From positions 24,357 through 88,356 of the forward strand of contig JAACFM010000006.1 in NCBI GenBank assembly GCA_009937445.1: DNA of 64,000 nucleotides. The letters are read 5' to 3'. Below are positions 19,491 through 28,213 of this stretch, piece by piece. A model generated the notes under the pieces. It saw nothing but the letters and a program-made list of their open reading frames with translations. It did no database searches and was not told where the DNA came from. Made by a program: the position numbers and the translations under genes. Position 1 is the stretch's first letter; each line of letters starts with the position of its first letter. Source of the DNA: Gammaproteobacteria bacterium (GTDB lineage: Bacteria > Pseudomonadota > Gammaproteobacteria > Steroidobacterales > Woeseiaceae).

Positions 19491-20231
19491 ATGGCCAGAA
19501 CACGTGACATCCCGGACGCGCTGATCACGGCGCTTCGGGATGCCCGTCACGTATGTATCCTGACTGGTGCCGGTGTGTCGGCCGAAAGCGGTGTTCCGAC
19601 ATTTCGGGACGCCCAGGAAGGTCTCTGGGCAAACTACGATGCTCAGGCGCTTGCAACCCCCGAAGCATTTCTGGCTGACCCGGCCCTGGTCTGGCGCTGG
19701 TATCGATGGCGTCGTGATCTGGTTTCCGAAGCCATGCCAAACCCCGGCCATTATTCGATCGCCAAACTGGCGGGGCTGCTACCACGCGTAACGCTAATCA
19801 CGCAAAACGTCGACAGCCTGCATCAACGCGCCGGCAGTACCGGTGTTATTGAGTTTCACGGTAATCTTTTCGATGACCGCTGCGCCTCCTGCGACACACC
19901 CACCACCGCGGACGACACTGTTGATATCCCGGTTTGTCCTGACTGTGGCGGTAACCTTCGACCGGGCGTCGTCTGGTTCGGCGAGGGTATTCCGGAGGCC
20001 GCTCTGCGCAACTCCAGCGCGGCCGCCGTCAGCTGCGATGTCTTTCTTTCGGTTGGCACTTCGTCAACCGTATACCCCGCCGCTGGCCTTGCTGATCTCG
20101 CAAGAGACAATGCCGCAACGATAGTCGAAATAAACCCGAATCCGACAATGCACGCTGGCAGTTTTGATTTCGTCATCGCTGGAAAATCCGGGGTCGTGTT
20201 TCCGGAACTGATAGAATTGCTGGACGTCTAA
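19491..20231 (+). CDS. cobB: Sirtuin NAD-dependent protein deacylase
   Basis: A 246-residue SIR2-family enzyme that removes acyl groups from lysines using NAD+. Visible features are the NAD motif GAGVSAESGVPTFR (residues 26-39), QNVD (105-108), catalytic H124 (EFHG) and a zinc knuckle C131/C134/C149/C152. Y71 and R74 form the YxxR signature of class III sirtuins, suggesting desuccinylase as well as deacetylase activity. The ATG one base after acnA is chosen; the frame extends upstream inside acnA but has no supported start. Translational coupling to acnA fits a role in metabolic enzyme regulation, which is inference. Confidence 0.9.
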   Translation: MARTRDIPDALITALRDARHVCILTGAGVSAESGVPTFRDAQEGLWANYDAQALATPEAFLADPALVWRWYRWRRDLVSEAMPNPGHYSIAKLAGLLPRVTLITQNVDSLHQRAGSTGVIEFHGNLFDDRCASCDTPTTADDTVDIPVCPDCGGNLRPGVVWFGEGIPEAALRNSSAAAVSCDVFLSVGTSSTVYPAAGLADLARDNAATIVEINPNPTMHAGSFDFVIAGKSGVVFPELIELLDV

Positions 20232-20257
20232 CGGGAAGACACCATTTGGAGCGAGCA

Positions 20258-21256
20258 GTGAAAGAGCGATCCGCGCAAAACATATTATCGACAAATCGCA
20301 GGGTCAAGGTTGCCCTGTGGTCTACGGGTGCGGTGTTGTTGGTTTTTATTGTTCTGGGCATCTATTTTTCTCGCGAGCCCGATATTTTCTGGATCAATCA
20401 CTCCGCCGATCCCGAGTCCGCCGTTGTCGGAGTACCGACGACCGACACGTTGATTCGCGTCGCGGAAACTCTTCTCGATAAACCGGGTGGATACCTGACC
20501 AACGACAAGATGCCGCCAAGCGTGTTTCTGGACAATATCCCGAGCTGGGAACTGGGCGTTCTAAATCAGGTACGTGATCTGGGCAGAGTCATGCGCGATG
20601 ACTACACACGCAGTCAATCGCAATCCAAAGAGGATGCAGACGTTGCCAAAGGCGCGCCGCAGTTCTTTTTCAATAATGATTCCTGGATATTTCCGGCAAC
20701 CGAGTCTGAATACCGGGATGGCATAGAGGCATTTATAGATTACCGTCAACGTCTTATAGACGGTGATCCGGATACACAGTTTTACGCGCGAGCCGATAAT
20801 CTCCGGGAATGGTTGTCGCAGGTCGAAAAGCGTCTGGGCAGTCTGACCCGCAGACTTGGCAATAGTGTTGTCGAAAACAGAATTAATGATGATCTGGCTG
20901 GCGACGCAGCTGCTGAGGCGTCTGGCAGCCAGCCAGACACCTTCAACGTTCGAACCGGCTGGTTTAAGGTCGACAATATCTTCTTCGAAGCTCGGGGCAC
21001 CGCCTGGGCCTTGGTACATTTTTTCCGCGCGGCCGAATTTGATTTTGCTCACGTACTGGCCGACAAGAACGCTGAGGCCAGCGTGCGTCAGATCATTCGC
21101 GAGCTTGAGGCAAGCCTCGAGGGCCTGTCGTCGCCCATGATCCTGAATGGCGGTGGCTATGGATTGTTTGCGAATCACTCACTGGTCATGGCGAATTACC
21201 TTGCCAGGGCCAACGCATCGGTGATCAATCTTCGCGAACTGCTCGATCAGGGCTAG
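20258..21256 (+). CDS. DUF2333 family inner-membrane protein
   Basis: A 332-residue protein matching DUF2333: GGYLTNDKMPPSVFLDNIPS, WELGVLNQVRDLGRVMRDD and SRSQSQS-like region are typical. One N-terminal membrane segment (VALWSTGAVLLVFIVLGIYF) places the remainder in the periplasm. The GTG at 20258 follows GGAG (20248-20251) by six bases and is preferred to a TTG at 20246. The function of the family is unknown. The stop codon TAG is within a CTAG tetramer that also supplies the stop codon of the convergent permease gene. Confidence 0.85.
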   Translation: MKERSAQNILSTNRRVKVALWSTGAVLLVFIVLGIYFSREPDIFWINHSADPESAVVGVPTTDTLIRVAETLLDKPGGYLTNDKMPPSVFLDNIPSWELGVLNQVRDLGRVMRDDYTRSQSQSKEDADVAKGAPQFFFNNDSWIFPATESEYRDGIEAFIDYRQRLIDGDPDTQFYARADNLREWLSQVEKRLGSLTRRLGNSVVENRINDDLAGDAAAEASGSQPDTFNVRTGWFKVDNIFFEARGTAWALVHFFRAAEFDFAHVLADKNAEASVRQIIRELEASLEGLSSPMILNGGGYGLFANHSLVMANYLARANASVINLRELLDQG

Positions 21257-22017
21257 TTCGTCTGACGCTTGTCCGAAATGACCAGGCCCACCACGACCGC
21301 CACGGCAGCCATGCTCCAGACGATGACCGCGCCTGTCGGCAAGTCCAGTACAAAGGACAGCAGGATACCAATCAGATAAGACACAGCCCCAACTACGTAA
21401 CCTGCAAGCAGGCGATTGCCGCGACGAATTCCAGTCGTCGCCAGCGCCGGGATGATGAGGCTGGCAAATACGAGATAAATACCAACGATTTGCACCGAGG
21501 CAGTTACAACGACAGCGAACGCGAGATAGAACGTCAGTGCACCGAAACGCGGACGCAGCAGAAACCATACCGCAAGAACAATGCCGTAAAGGACAGCAAC
21601 CGGCCAGATGGTTGACCAGGTCGTCCAGAGAATTTGCCCGACCAGGAGTTCTTTGAGATGTTCACTGCCGTGCGGATTCCCAGCAAGCAACAAGATGCCT
21701 CCGGTCGCGGCAAGAATAAAGAGGATGCCGATCAGTGGCTCCTGAATCCTTGGCCAACGCTTTTCGGTCCAGTTGAGCCCGATTGCTGCCGCCAATGCCG
21801 CACTAACAGCCGCCACTTGCACCTCCAGACCGTTCGGATCCCAATCCATCGCATGGGCGGCGATCACCCCTAGCCCCGCGACCTGGGCAATGGCCAGATC
21901 GATGAAAATGATGCCTCGCTTCAGAACTTCCTGGCCAAGCGGAACATGCGTACTCAGTACAACCAGACCGGCGACGAATGCCGGCCCGATAATCGTCCAG
22001 TCGACCAGTTCAATCAC
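21253..22017 (-). CDS. Metal (zinc/manganese-type) ABC transporter permease
   Basis: A 254-residue ABC-3 family permease, with about seven hydrophobic segments and the family motif region ALIIPALATTGIRRGNRLLAGYVVG, plus IIFIDLAIAQVAGLGV. It belongs to the ZnuB/MntB group that imports zinc or manganese. It starts with GTG at 22017, overlapping the stop of the binding protein gene (GTGA), so translation is coupled. No cognate ATPase gene is adjacent. Substrate zinc is inferred from the binding protein and porin context. Confidence 0.85.
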   Translation of the reverse strand: MIELVDWTIIGPAFVAGLVVLSTHVPLGQEVLKRGIIFIDLAIAQVAGLGVIAAHAMDWDPNGLEVQVAAVSAALAAAIGLNWTEKRWPRIQEPLIGILFILAATGGILLLAGNPHGSEHLKELLVGQILWTTWSTIWPVAVLYGIVLAVWFLLRPRFGALTFYLAFAVVVTASVQIVGIYLVFASLIIPALATTGIRRGNRLLAGYVVGAVSYLIGILLSFVLDLPTGAVIVWSMAAVAVVVGLVISDKRQTN

Positions 22018-22907
22018 TGTGCTGCTCCCAGCAACCTGTTGATAATGTCATCAAACAGGCCGAATAAATCCGTCGCGCCGTCGGTGCCGCCGACTGACAA
22101 AGGCAAGACGACCGCTGTGATACCAGTGCGTTCTTCCAGCCATTTCGAGGGTTTCTCATCCTGATAAGGAGAACGAATAATGACATCAGCGCCGCCGTCA
22201 GAAAACTCCCTGGTCAACTGACTAAGATGGGTCGCGGTTGGCGGTAGTCCGGGAATAGCCTCCAGGTTTCCGACCTCCACCAAACCCAGCCAGCGCTCGA
22301 GATAAACCCACGATTTGTGGTGCGTGATCGCACGCTTGCCACTAAGCGGCGCCGCCCGGGTCTCCCAATCCGCTATTGCCGCCTGCCATCGAGTCGCGAA
22401 GTCTGCGTATCTCGATTCATAGACTGACGCGTTTTCTGCATCGAGCTCGGCCATTCGTTCCGCCATCGCAGCAGCAATCACGGCAACATTGTGTGGATTC
22501 GTTTGCACGTGCGGATTACCCAATGGATGGATATCGCCTTCTGCGCGATCAACGTTTTGGGTTGCATCGAGCCGCAGCACAAAACTGCTGGCCTCCATAA
22601 AGCCGCGGCTTCCGGGGCGAACGTTGCGGTTGTTCGCTTTCTGCAGCAACGCCGGCAGCCAGCCGATTTCGAGTTGCGCTCCACTGCAGACAACGAGGTT
22701 CGCTCGCCGTACTTTAGCAATCAGGCTGGGACGCGCCTGAATGTAATGTGGATCCTGAAGTGCCGTTGTAGCGGAATGAGCAGCAACAAGCTCACCACCA
22801 ATCTCCTCAGCCAGAGCAGCCCACTCAGGCTCACAGCTAAAAACGCGCAGTTGGGCCTGAGCCGCAAGAGGAACCAGAAGCAGAAACATCGTGTAGAGGT
22901 ATCTCAT
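22014..22907 (-). CDS. Metal ABC transporter substrate-binding protein, ZnuA-like
   Basis: A 297-residue periplasmic binding protein of the cluster A-I metal family. The signal peptide is MRYLYTMFLLLVPLAAQAQ, which decides the start at 22907. Candidate metal ligands are the histidines in DPHYIQARPS, GNPHVQTNPHN and ITHHKSWVYLERWLGL, and an acidic residue in SPYQDEKPSKWL. The long His-rich loop of classical ZnuA is absent. It is ten bases downstream of the porin gene and overlaps the permease gene, forming one operon. The metal is probably zinc, but manganese cannot be excluded. Confidence 0.85.
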   Translation of the reverse strand: MRYLYTMFLLLVPLAAQAQLRVFSCEPEWAALAEEIGGELVAAHSATTALQDPHYIQARPSLIAKVRRANLVVCSGAQLEIGWLPALLQKANNRNVRPGSRGFMEASSFVLRLDATQNVDRAEGDIHPLGNPHVQTNPHNVAVIAAAMAERMAELDAENASVYESRYADFATRWQAAIADWETRAAPLSGKRAITHHKSWVYLERWLGLVEVGNLEAIPGLPPTATHLSQLTREFSDGGADVIIRSPYQDEKPSKWLEERTGITAVVLPLSVGGTDGATDLFGLFDDIINRLLGAAQ

Positions 22908-22917
22908 ATCACACCGC

Positions 22918-24249
22918 CTAAAACGTGTGCGCGCCGTGCGCGCCAATGCTGTGGATGTATTGCAGTCCCCACTGATTGTCATCAATCAGCCCAGCCTCAT
23001 CGCGGGTGAACTGCAGGCGCAAACGGCTAAATTCGCTGTTGGCCCAGTCCATCATGATGCTGTAACGACGCGGATCATTGAGCGGCGCAGCGAGCAAGGT
23101 TTCATCAAACGCGGGTCCCGGATTATCCGATGTTAACGAGTCAATCCGGCCGCCGACCCGCCAACGCTGCACTGGCTGGTAAACCGCCTGTGCGTACCAA
23201 CCCTGCTGATCAACCTTGTATTGTGTCGGCGATAGCCCGGCACCGGAATACTCGCCGTCCTCCCGCCGTTGCAAGTATTCCGCCTGGAGTATGAGATTTT
23301 TCTCTTTCCAGTTGCCGTTGGGTGCCCACTTCCAGATCGCCTGTGCAGTAACCAATCGAGAGTCACCGGTGAATAAAAACGGATCATCCTCATCACCGGA
23401 AGGACGCCCAATCGCCGTGGAATCGAGGTATGACATGCCGGCAAGCCAACTGCTGTTCGCTCCGGCATCACCGCCAATATTGGCGAACAGGCTGTAGCTG
23501 CCAAAGCCGCTGTGTGCTGCGCCCGAGGCCGGATACTGCCCGCCTCGCATCGCCTCACCACCAAGCTCGAGAAACAGATCGGTCGGCGCAAGCCAACGAA
23601 CCTGAATACCGTCATCTATCAATTGACCGGCGAGGAATGCCTGATACGGCAATGGTTGGTCGGCGAAATCCCAAGCGTGTGCGTGCCTGCTGTTCAGGTA
23701 GCCGATAGACGAAAAAAACCGACCAAATTTTGCACCGAAGCCAGCCGGCAGTGCCGTCGCTTCGACCCAGGCCTCCTCAATCTCAACCACCGCCTCACCA
23801 TCTTCGACAGCCAGCGCCATTGTCAGCCAGGCGCTAAATTTGTCGTCGACGTTGGCATTCATGATGAGTTCGGTCTCACCCAGCGCCAATCCTTCGGTGA
23901 TGGGACCGGCCTCTCCGCCATACGGAAAGCCCTGCACAACATAGCCATCCGGATTGGCAGAGTAATTCCACGCGCTGCCCGTGAAAATAACCCCTATGCC
24001 AGGATTAGAAGACGGACTCCCGATGTTCACTGCAGGCACCGAAGATTGCGTAAGCAAAGAAGCCTGCTGCTGGTTCTGTTCTGCCAGCGCCAGGCGATGC
24101 TCAAGGTCTGCTATTCGAGCATCATAATCCGAACGAAGTTCGGCCAGTTCGGTACGCAGAAGGTCTAAATCCGAATCCTGAGCGAGCACGCCACTCGAGA
24201 ACCCAATAACCAAGAAGAGAAAAACACCGTTTACAAAGTCGACACGCAT
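22918..24249 (-). CDS. Outer-membrane porin-like protein of the metal-uptake operon
   Basis: A 443-residue protein with a signal peptide (VFLFLVIGFSSGVLAQ), a short coiled-coil (LRTELAELRSDYDARIADLE) and a beta-rich remainder ending in Phe, typical of an outer-membrane barrel. The ATG at 24249 is supported by GGAGG seven bases upstream. Motifs such as GAKFGRFFSSIGYLNSRHAH resemble phosphate-selective-porin-like or zinc-associated channel families. Because it precedes the metal-binding protein by ten bases it probably admits metal or a chelate to the periplasm, but substrate is inferred from position only. Confidence 0.8.
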   Translation of the reverse strand: MRVDFVNGVFLFLVIGFSSGVLAQDSDLDLLRTELAELRSDYDARIADLEHRLALAEQNQQQASLLTQSSVPAVNIGSPSSNPGIGVIFTGSAWNYSANPDGYVVQGFPYGGEAGPITEGLALGETELIMNANVDDKFSAWLTMALAVEDGEAVVEIEEAWVEATALPAGFGAKFGRFFSSIGYLNSRHAHAWDFADQPLPYQAFLAGQLIDDGIQVRWLAPTDLFLELGGEAMRGGQYPASGAAHSGFGSYSLFANIGGDAGANSSWLAGMSYLDSTAIGRPSGDEDDPFLFTGDSRLVTAQAIWKWAPNGNWKEKNLILQAEYLQRREDGEYSGAGLSPTQYKVDQQGWYAQAVYQPVQRWRVGGRIDSLTSDNPGPAFDETLLAAPLNDPRRYSIMMDWANSEFSRLRLQFTRDEAGLIDDNQWGLQYIHSIGAHGAHTF

Positions 24250-24282
24250 CGCATCGCCTCCATTTATTAACAAGAAATAACA

Positions 24283-24300
24283 CGCCGGCAGATACCGGCG
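24283..24300 (-). terminator. Hairpin between small Cys/His protein and porin genes
   Basis: CGCCGG / CCGGCG, six paired bases around a six-base loop, lies in the 65-base gap. On the minus strand it is followed by TGTTATTTCTTG, only partly T-rich. It may be a weak attenuator that lowers expression of the downstream porin and transporter. Confidence 0.35.
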
Positions 24301-24314
24301 AACTGCGACATTGC

Positions 24315-24593
24315 TTAGTTAATTTGGGGCGGACCGCGAGCACACAAGCACCGAACAGATCCGTTTTCGGTCAACGTTGGCGGATGTGCGCAATCGAAAG
24401 CTGTCTGACGGGTGACGTCAAGTTCAAAAACAGACCCATCAATATTGTCGGGCGGCTCTGAATAAGTCGAACACAAATTGCAGTCGAACGCCTCACCCGA
24501 GGCATGCGTTACCGCGTGCGCATTAACAGTTGCAATGCCAAAGATAAAGGCCAGCAAAACTGAAATCGCGATTTGTCTAAGTTTGGAGTTCAT
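24315..24593 (-). CDS. Small secreted Cys/His-rich protein
   Basis: A 92-residue protein with a signal peptide (LRQIAISVLLAFIFGIATVNA) followed by HAVTHASGEAFDCNLC, later FDCAHPP and CLC. Two CxxC/CxC pairs and several histidines suggest metal binding, in keeping with the metal-uptake genes downstream. ATG 24593 is used; an ATG at 24599 is the alternative, and neither has a strong ribosome site. It lies between a metallopeptidase gene and the porin gene, all on the minus strand. No named family was recognised with confidence. Confidence 0.65.
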   Translation of the reverse strand: MNSKLRQIAISVLLAFIFGIATVNAHAVTHASGEAFDCNLCSTYSEPPDNIDGSVFELDVTRQTAFDCAHPPTLTENGSVRCLCARGPPQIN

Positions 24594-24610
24594 AAGCATG
24601 TGCAATATAA

Positions 24611-25366
24611 CTAATAAATACCCACCCACGTTGGAATTTTCTTCCAGCTGCTGTTCAAACCCTCATCAAGCTGTCGATAGTCCGGTTCAAACTGCCGGAC
24701 CAGATGCCAAAAACGCTTTGAATGGTTCATATGCTTTGCGTGACACAGCTCGTGAATCATCACATATCGCAGGTGCGCTGGATCCAGAAACATCAGACAG
24801 TAGTTCAAACTGATCGTTCCGGAACTCGAATGGCTCCCCCAGCACGTTCGTTGCCCACGTACATGCATCCTCAGGAATGAGTTGCCTGTCAGCGCCGACA
24901 ACGCGCTGAGCCTGGGCATGAATTCGCTCTTGGCCAGACTGCAAAGCCAGCGTTTCAATGCCTCGACGCAAAGTTTCTCGTCGCTGGTGCGCCCGGAAAG
25001 AACCACCTTCTCAGCACTCGGCCGATACTTGACCGTTTTTGCGCTGGCATCGGGCTCGTATTGGACTTCAAAGCGCCGCTCAATGCCGTCGAGATGAATG
25101 GCCCTGGGCAAAGCGAATGGCTCTGGCGGGTGATCCGCAGCGAACTGCTCTCTCGCCCTTGCTACCCAGTCCCTGTGTGCCTCAACAAACTCGCGGATGA
25201 CTGCCGGTTTCGTTCGCTTGGGAACAACGACTTCGACTCGACCGCGTGGAAATACCTTGATCGACAAGCGCTTTGCTCTGCCGCTCTCGCGCACAGAAAA
25301 GCCCGACATGGCATCGGGCTCATCGTCATCTGAAAACAGGAGTAATTGTTTCGCTGCGCTCTGCAC
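24611..25366 (-). CDS. YgjP-like M48-type metallopeptidase
   Basis: A 251-residue protein of the YgjP/DUF45 metallopeptidase group. The zinc motif HELCH is at residues 205-209 and is followed by NHSKRFW, whose His is the likely third ligand. Upstream motifs CWGSHSSSGTISLNYCLM and LRYVMIHELCHAKH are typical. There is no signal peptide, so it is cytoplasmic. Its substrate is unknown. The stop is 17 bases before the small Cys/His protein start, so the two may be cotranscribed. Confidence 0.88.
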   Translation of the reverse strand: MQSAAKQLLLFSDDDEPDAMSGFSVRESGRAKRLSIKVFPRGRVEVVVPKRTKPAVIREFVEAHRDWVARAREQFAADHPPEPFALPRAIHLDGIERRFEVQYEPDASAKTVKYRPSAEKVVLSGRTSDEKLCVEALKRWLCSLAKSEFMPRLSALSALTGNSFLRMHVRGQRTCWGSHSSSGTISLNYCLMFLDPAHLRYVMIHELCHAKHMNHSKRFWHLVRQFEPDYRQLDEGLNSSWKKIPTWVGIY

Positions 25367-25393
25367 AGCGTCTATTCTACGTAATTCGACGCG

Positions 25394-26116
25394 TTAAGGC
25401 TTGTTGCCGTCAAAGCGGATCGCATCATCCATGGACATGACCCCCGAAACGCCGCCAACGTTGGCCGTGGTGCTGATATAGAGTTCAACTTCGCGTTCGA
25501 GATTGATGACGCCTTCAACCGTGGACCCGGGGCCAATAACGATTCGCGGCTTGCGATTGTTTTTATTTCCCCATCCCCAGTTACTGGGTTTCTCGACGAT
25601 CAGATCACCTTTTACAACCGAGCCATCAACGACATTGACGTCTCCGGTGACCGTGGATACATCGCCACCGACCTCGGCGCCAGACAAATCGATCTGACCG
25701 TTCACATTACTGACGTCGCGAGCGATTTTGGCATCTTTTTTGACCGAGATACCGCCATTAACAGCCTCAATTTCACCGTCAACGACCGCTGACTCGCCGA
25801 CCTTCACGGCTCCATTCACGGTCGAAAGATTATCGGCCTGGACGTTTTCTGCAATCCGGACACCACCGTTGACGGTTGATGCGTTCTCGATGCGCGCGCC
25901 CGAATCCACGCGAATACTGCCGTTGACCGTTTTGACGCCTCCGGTCACAACGGCATCGGCACCGACGGTTATGCTGCCGTTGACTGATGTCGCGCCGCCG
26001 GACTCACTGCCGGCCTCAACCTTGATGCTTTTGTTGATGGACGCGCCAAACGCTGGCACAACCATTAGCAAAGCAAGTAAACCGACCGTAAATACCGTTT
26101 TCGTCATGGCTTTCAT
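25394..26116 (-). CDS. Secreted polymer-forming beta-helix (bactofilin-like) protein
   Basis: A 240-residue protein with a signal peptide (TVFTVGLLALLMVVPAFG) and a regular repeat: VNG occurs at residues 45, 64, 82, 100, 119 and 138, with VTG at 156, spaced 18-19 residues. This is the rhythm of one turn of a right-handed beta-helix, as in bactofilins, but here exported. Bactofilins are normally cytoplasmic, so the role is likely an extracytoplasmic scaffold or surface polymer. A basic segment (NWGWGNKNNRKPR) precedes a final module. It is divergent from an ABC exporter, 181 bases away. Confidence 0.75.
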   Translation of the reverse strand: MKAMTKTVFTVGLLALLMVVPAFGASINKSIKVEAGSESGGATSVNGSITVGADAVVTGGVKTVNGSIRVDSGARIENASTVNGGVRIAENVQADNLSTVNGAVKVGESAVVDGEIEAVNGGISVKKDAKIARDVSNVNGQIDLSGAEVGGDVSTVTGDVNVVDGSVVKGDLIVEKPSNWGWGNKNNRKPRIVIGPGSTVEGVINLEREVELYISTTANVGGVSGVMSMDDAIRFDGNKP

Positions 26117-26297
26117 CGTTTTCCAGTCCCTGTTATCCGTGTCATATCTCTTAGATACCGCTCACGTGAGAATGGTTGCAACGATCCAGCAGTTAATCGT
26201 CCTGTGCGATTGTAGCCTGTGCCGGAATCAGGGCAATGACGGACAATATTCGGATTATCTTCATCTTGATCTACATTTTCTGCCAAAATCACTCGGT
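26117..26297. promoter_or_regulatory. Divergent promoter region of beta-helix protein and ABC exporter
   Basis: A 181-base region between divergent genes. It is AT-richer toward the exporter side but I see no clear -35/-10 pair or operator. It must hold the promoters of both units. Confidence 0.35.
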
Positions 26298-27182
26298 ATG
26301 ACAATCACACTCGAAGCTCGCGATATTAAAAAGAACTATGGCGAGGTGCTCGCTGTCGACGGCGTCAACTTCTCCGTGCGTGAAGGCATCTGTTTCGGTC
26401 TCCTCGGGCCCAACGGTGCGGGCAAAACGACCACAGTTGAAATCATAGAGGGCGTGACTGCTGCGACGTCCGGCGAGGTCTTCTATTACGGCGAAGTGGC
26501 TGGGTCCAGGTTCCGCCAGGAAGCCGGTATTCAGTTCCAGAACACTGCGCTTCAAGACAATATTACTGTGCGCGAGACCGTAGAAATGTTTCGTGCGCTC
26601 TACCAGCGGCAAGCCAACATCAATGACATCGTTGAACAATGCTCGCTCGGTGATCTCCTCGATCGAGACAATCGAAAATTGTCGGGCGGACAGCGGCAAC
26701 GATTATTGCTCGCAGTGGCTCTTGTAAACCGCCCTCGAATTGTGTTTCTGGATGAACCAACGACCGGCCTCGATCCGCAGGCACGTCGAAACTTCTGGGA
26801 CCTCGTAAAAAGCATCCGCACCGATGGCGCAACAATCCTGCTGACGACACACTACATGGATGAAGCACAAGTTTTGTGTGACGAAATCGCAATCATGGAT
26901 GCAGGAAAGATCATCGCTCAAGGGTCGCCTGACGCCCTCCTGCGAAAACAATACGACGGTCTGATCATCGAGTTGCCGATTTCCGATCTTACTGATGACC
27001 TCTCGGGAATAGAACACACCGTCCACGAAAACCTCGGCATCATCGAAGTCATAACAACGGATGTCAGCGACAGCCTGCAACGACTAACCCCGCACGTCAG
27101 CAATCTTAATCAGATCAAGATCCGGCAACCGAACCTCGAAGATCTCTTTCTCGATCTGACCGGCCATTCTCTGCGAGTGTAA
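26298..27182 (+). CDS. ABC-2 type exporter ATPase
   Basis: A 294-residue ATPase: Walker A GPNGAGKTT (residues 37-45), signature LSGGQ (128-132), Walker B IVFLDEP (149-154) and H-loop TTHYMDEA. It belongs to the CcmA/DrrA-like group of drug or polysaccharide exporters. The ATG at 26298 is chosen because homologous sequence begins at MTITLEARDI; the frame continues far upstream antisense to the neighbour but has no support. Its stop overlaps the permease start by one base (TAATG), so the two make a pair. The exported substrate is unknown. Confidence 0.92.
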   Translation: MTITLEARDIKKNYGEVLAVDGVNFSVREGICFGLLGPNGAGKTTTVEIIEGVTAATSGEVFYYGEVAGSRFRQEAGIQFQNTALQDNITVRETVEMFRALYQRQANINDIVEQCSLGDLLDRDNRKLSGGQRQRLLLAVALVNRPRIVFLDEPTTGLDPQARRNFWDLVKSIRTDGATILLTTHYMDEAQVLCDEIAIMDAGKIIAQGSPDALLRKQYDGLIIELPISDLTDDLSGIEHTVHENLGIIEVITTDVSDSLQRLTPHVSNLNQIKIRQPNLEDLFLDLTGHSLRV

Positions 27183-28210
27183 TGCCGATGTTGCAGCGAA
27201 TTTACGCTATTTTTCAGGCACGTAATCGCGAATTTATACGCGACAAGGGAACGCTCGCCTGGAACCTGATCTTGCCGGTCGCATTGATGTTTGGCCTCTC
27301 CTTCGCGTTTAGTAACGACCGCGACGCTTACACGGTCGGTGTGCTACAGGCAGCTACCGAGATCGAAACAGCTGCTCACCCGTTTCTACAAACCAGCTAT
27401 ATCAATTTTGTTGCATACGAGGACTTTGACCTCGCGATGCGAAAAGTCGCCAGACACCAACTCGACTTGCTCGTCGAGTTTGGCAGCGAACCGAAGTACT
27501 GGATTAACTCGGATTCACCCAAAGGCTATTTCGTCGAGATCGCACTCTTACATGCCGGTTCTGATACCGAAGCGTCGATCGACAAACAGGAAATCACTGG
27601 CGACGCCGTTTCTTATGCCGATTGGCTGCTTCCCGGTATTCTCGGCATGAACATGATGTTCAGCTGCCTGTTTGGTGTTGGCTACGTTGTTGTGCGCTAT
27701 CGAAAGAACGGCTTTTTAAAGCGACTGAGTGCAACGCCTCTAACGTCATTGGAGTTTATTATCGCGCAGGTCGCATCGCGACTGGTTCTGACCCTGGTCA
27801 TTACCTGCTTCATCTATATGGGCACGCACATTCTTCTCGGGACACGCATGGACGGCAGCTACTTCACGCTGTTTTTGATCGCGGTGGTTGGCGCCATTTC
27901 TCTGGTTTCATTGGGTCTCGTTGTGTCGGCTCGAGTGACCAGTGAGGAACTGGCGGGGGGATTGTTGAACCTCATTAACTGGCCAATGATGATGCTGTCC
28001 GGAGTGTGGTTTTCACTGGAGGGCGCACCTGAAGCTGTCAGGATGGCCGCCAATATATTTCCGCTCACGCATGTCCTCAACTCGGCACGCGCCGTTATGC
28101 TGGATGGTGCCTCCCTTGCGGATGTAACTCCCAGCCTCCTCGCCCTGACGGCGATAAGTATTGTTTTCTTCGCGATTGGCGCGAAGATTTTCCGCTGGAG
28201 CCAGGACTAG
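27182..28210 (+). CDS. ABC-2 type exporter permease
   Basis: A 342-residue membrane protein. An N-terminal membrane segment (LAWNLILPVALMFGLSFAF) is followed by an extracytoplasmic loop and five hydrophobic segments from about residue 150, ending near the C-terminus, as in ABC-2 permeases of the DrrB/YadH type. The ATG overlaps the ATPase stop. A second ATG six bases on is also possible. It pairs with the preceding ATPase; substrate unknown. Confidence 0.9.
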   Translation: MPMLQRIYAIFQARNREFIRDKGTLAWNLILPVALMFGLSFAFSNDRDAYTVGVLQAATEIETAAHPFLQTSYINFVAYEDFDLAMRKVARHQLDLLVEFGSEPKYWINSDSPKGYFVEIALLHAGSDTEASIDKQEITGDAVSYADWLLPGILGMNMMFSCLFGVGYVVVRYRKNGFLKRLSATPLTSLEFIIAQVASRLVLTLVITCFIYMGTHILLGTRMDGSYFTLFLIAVVGAISLVSLGLVVSARVTSEELAGGLLNLINWPMMMLSGVWFSLEGAPEAVRMAANIFPLTHVLNSARAVMLDGASLADVTPSLLALTAISIVFFAIGAKIFRWSQD

Positions 28211-28213
28211 AAA

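Noticed and set aside
24594..24625. Possible Zur box upstream of the small Cys/His gene
   Set aside because: Only one half-site-like GTTATATTG is present; the second half of the palindrome is missing.
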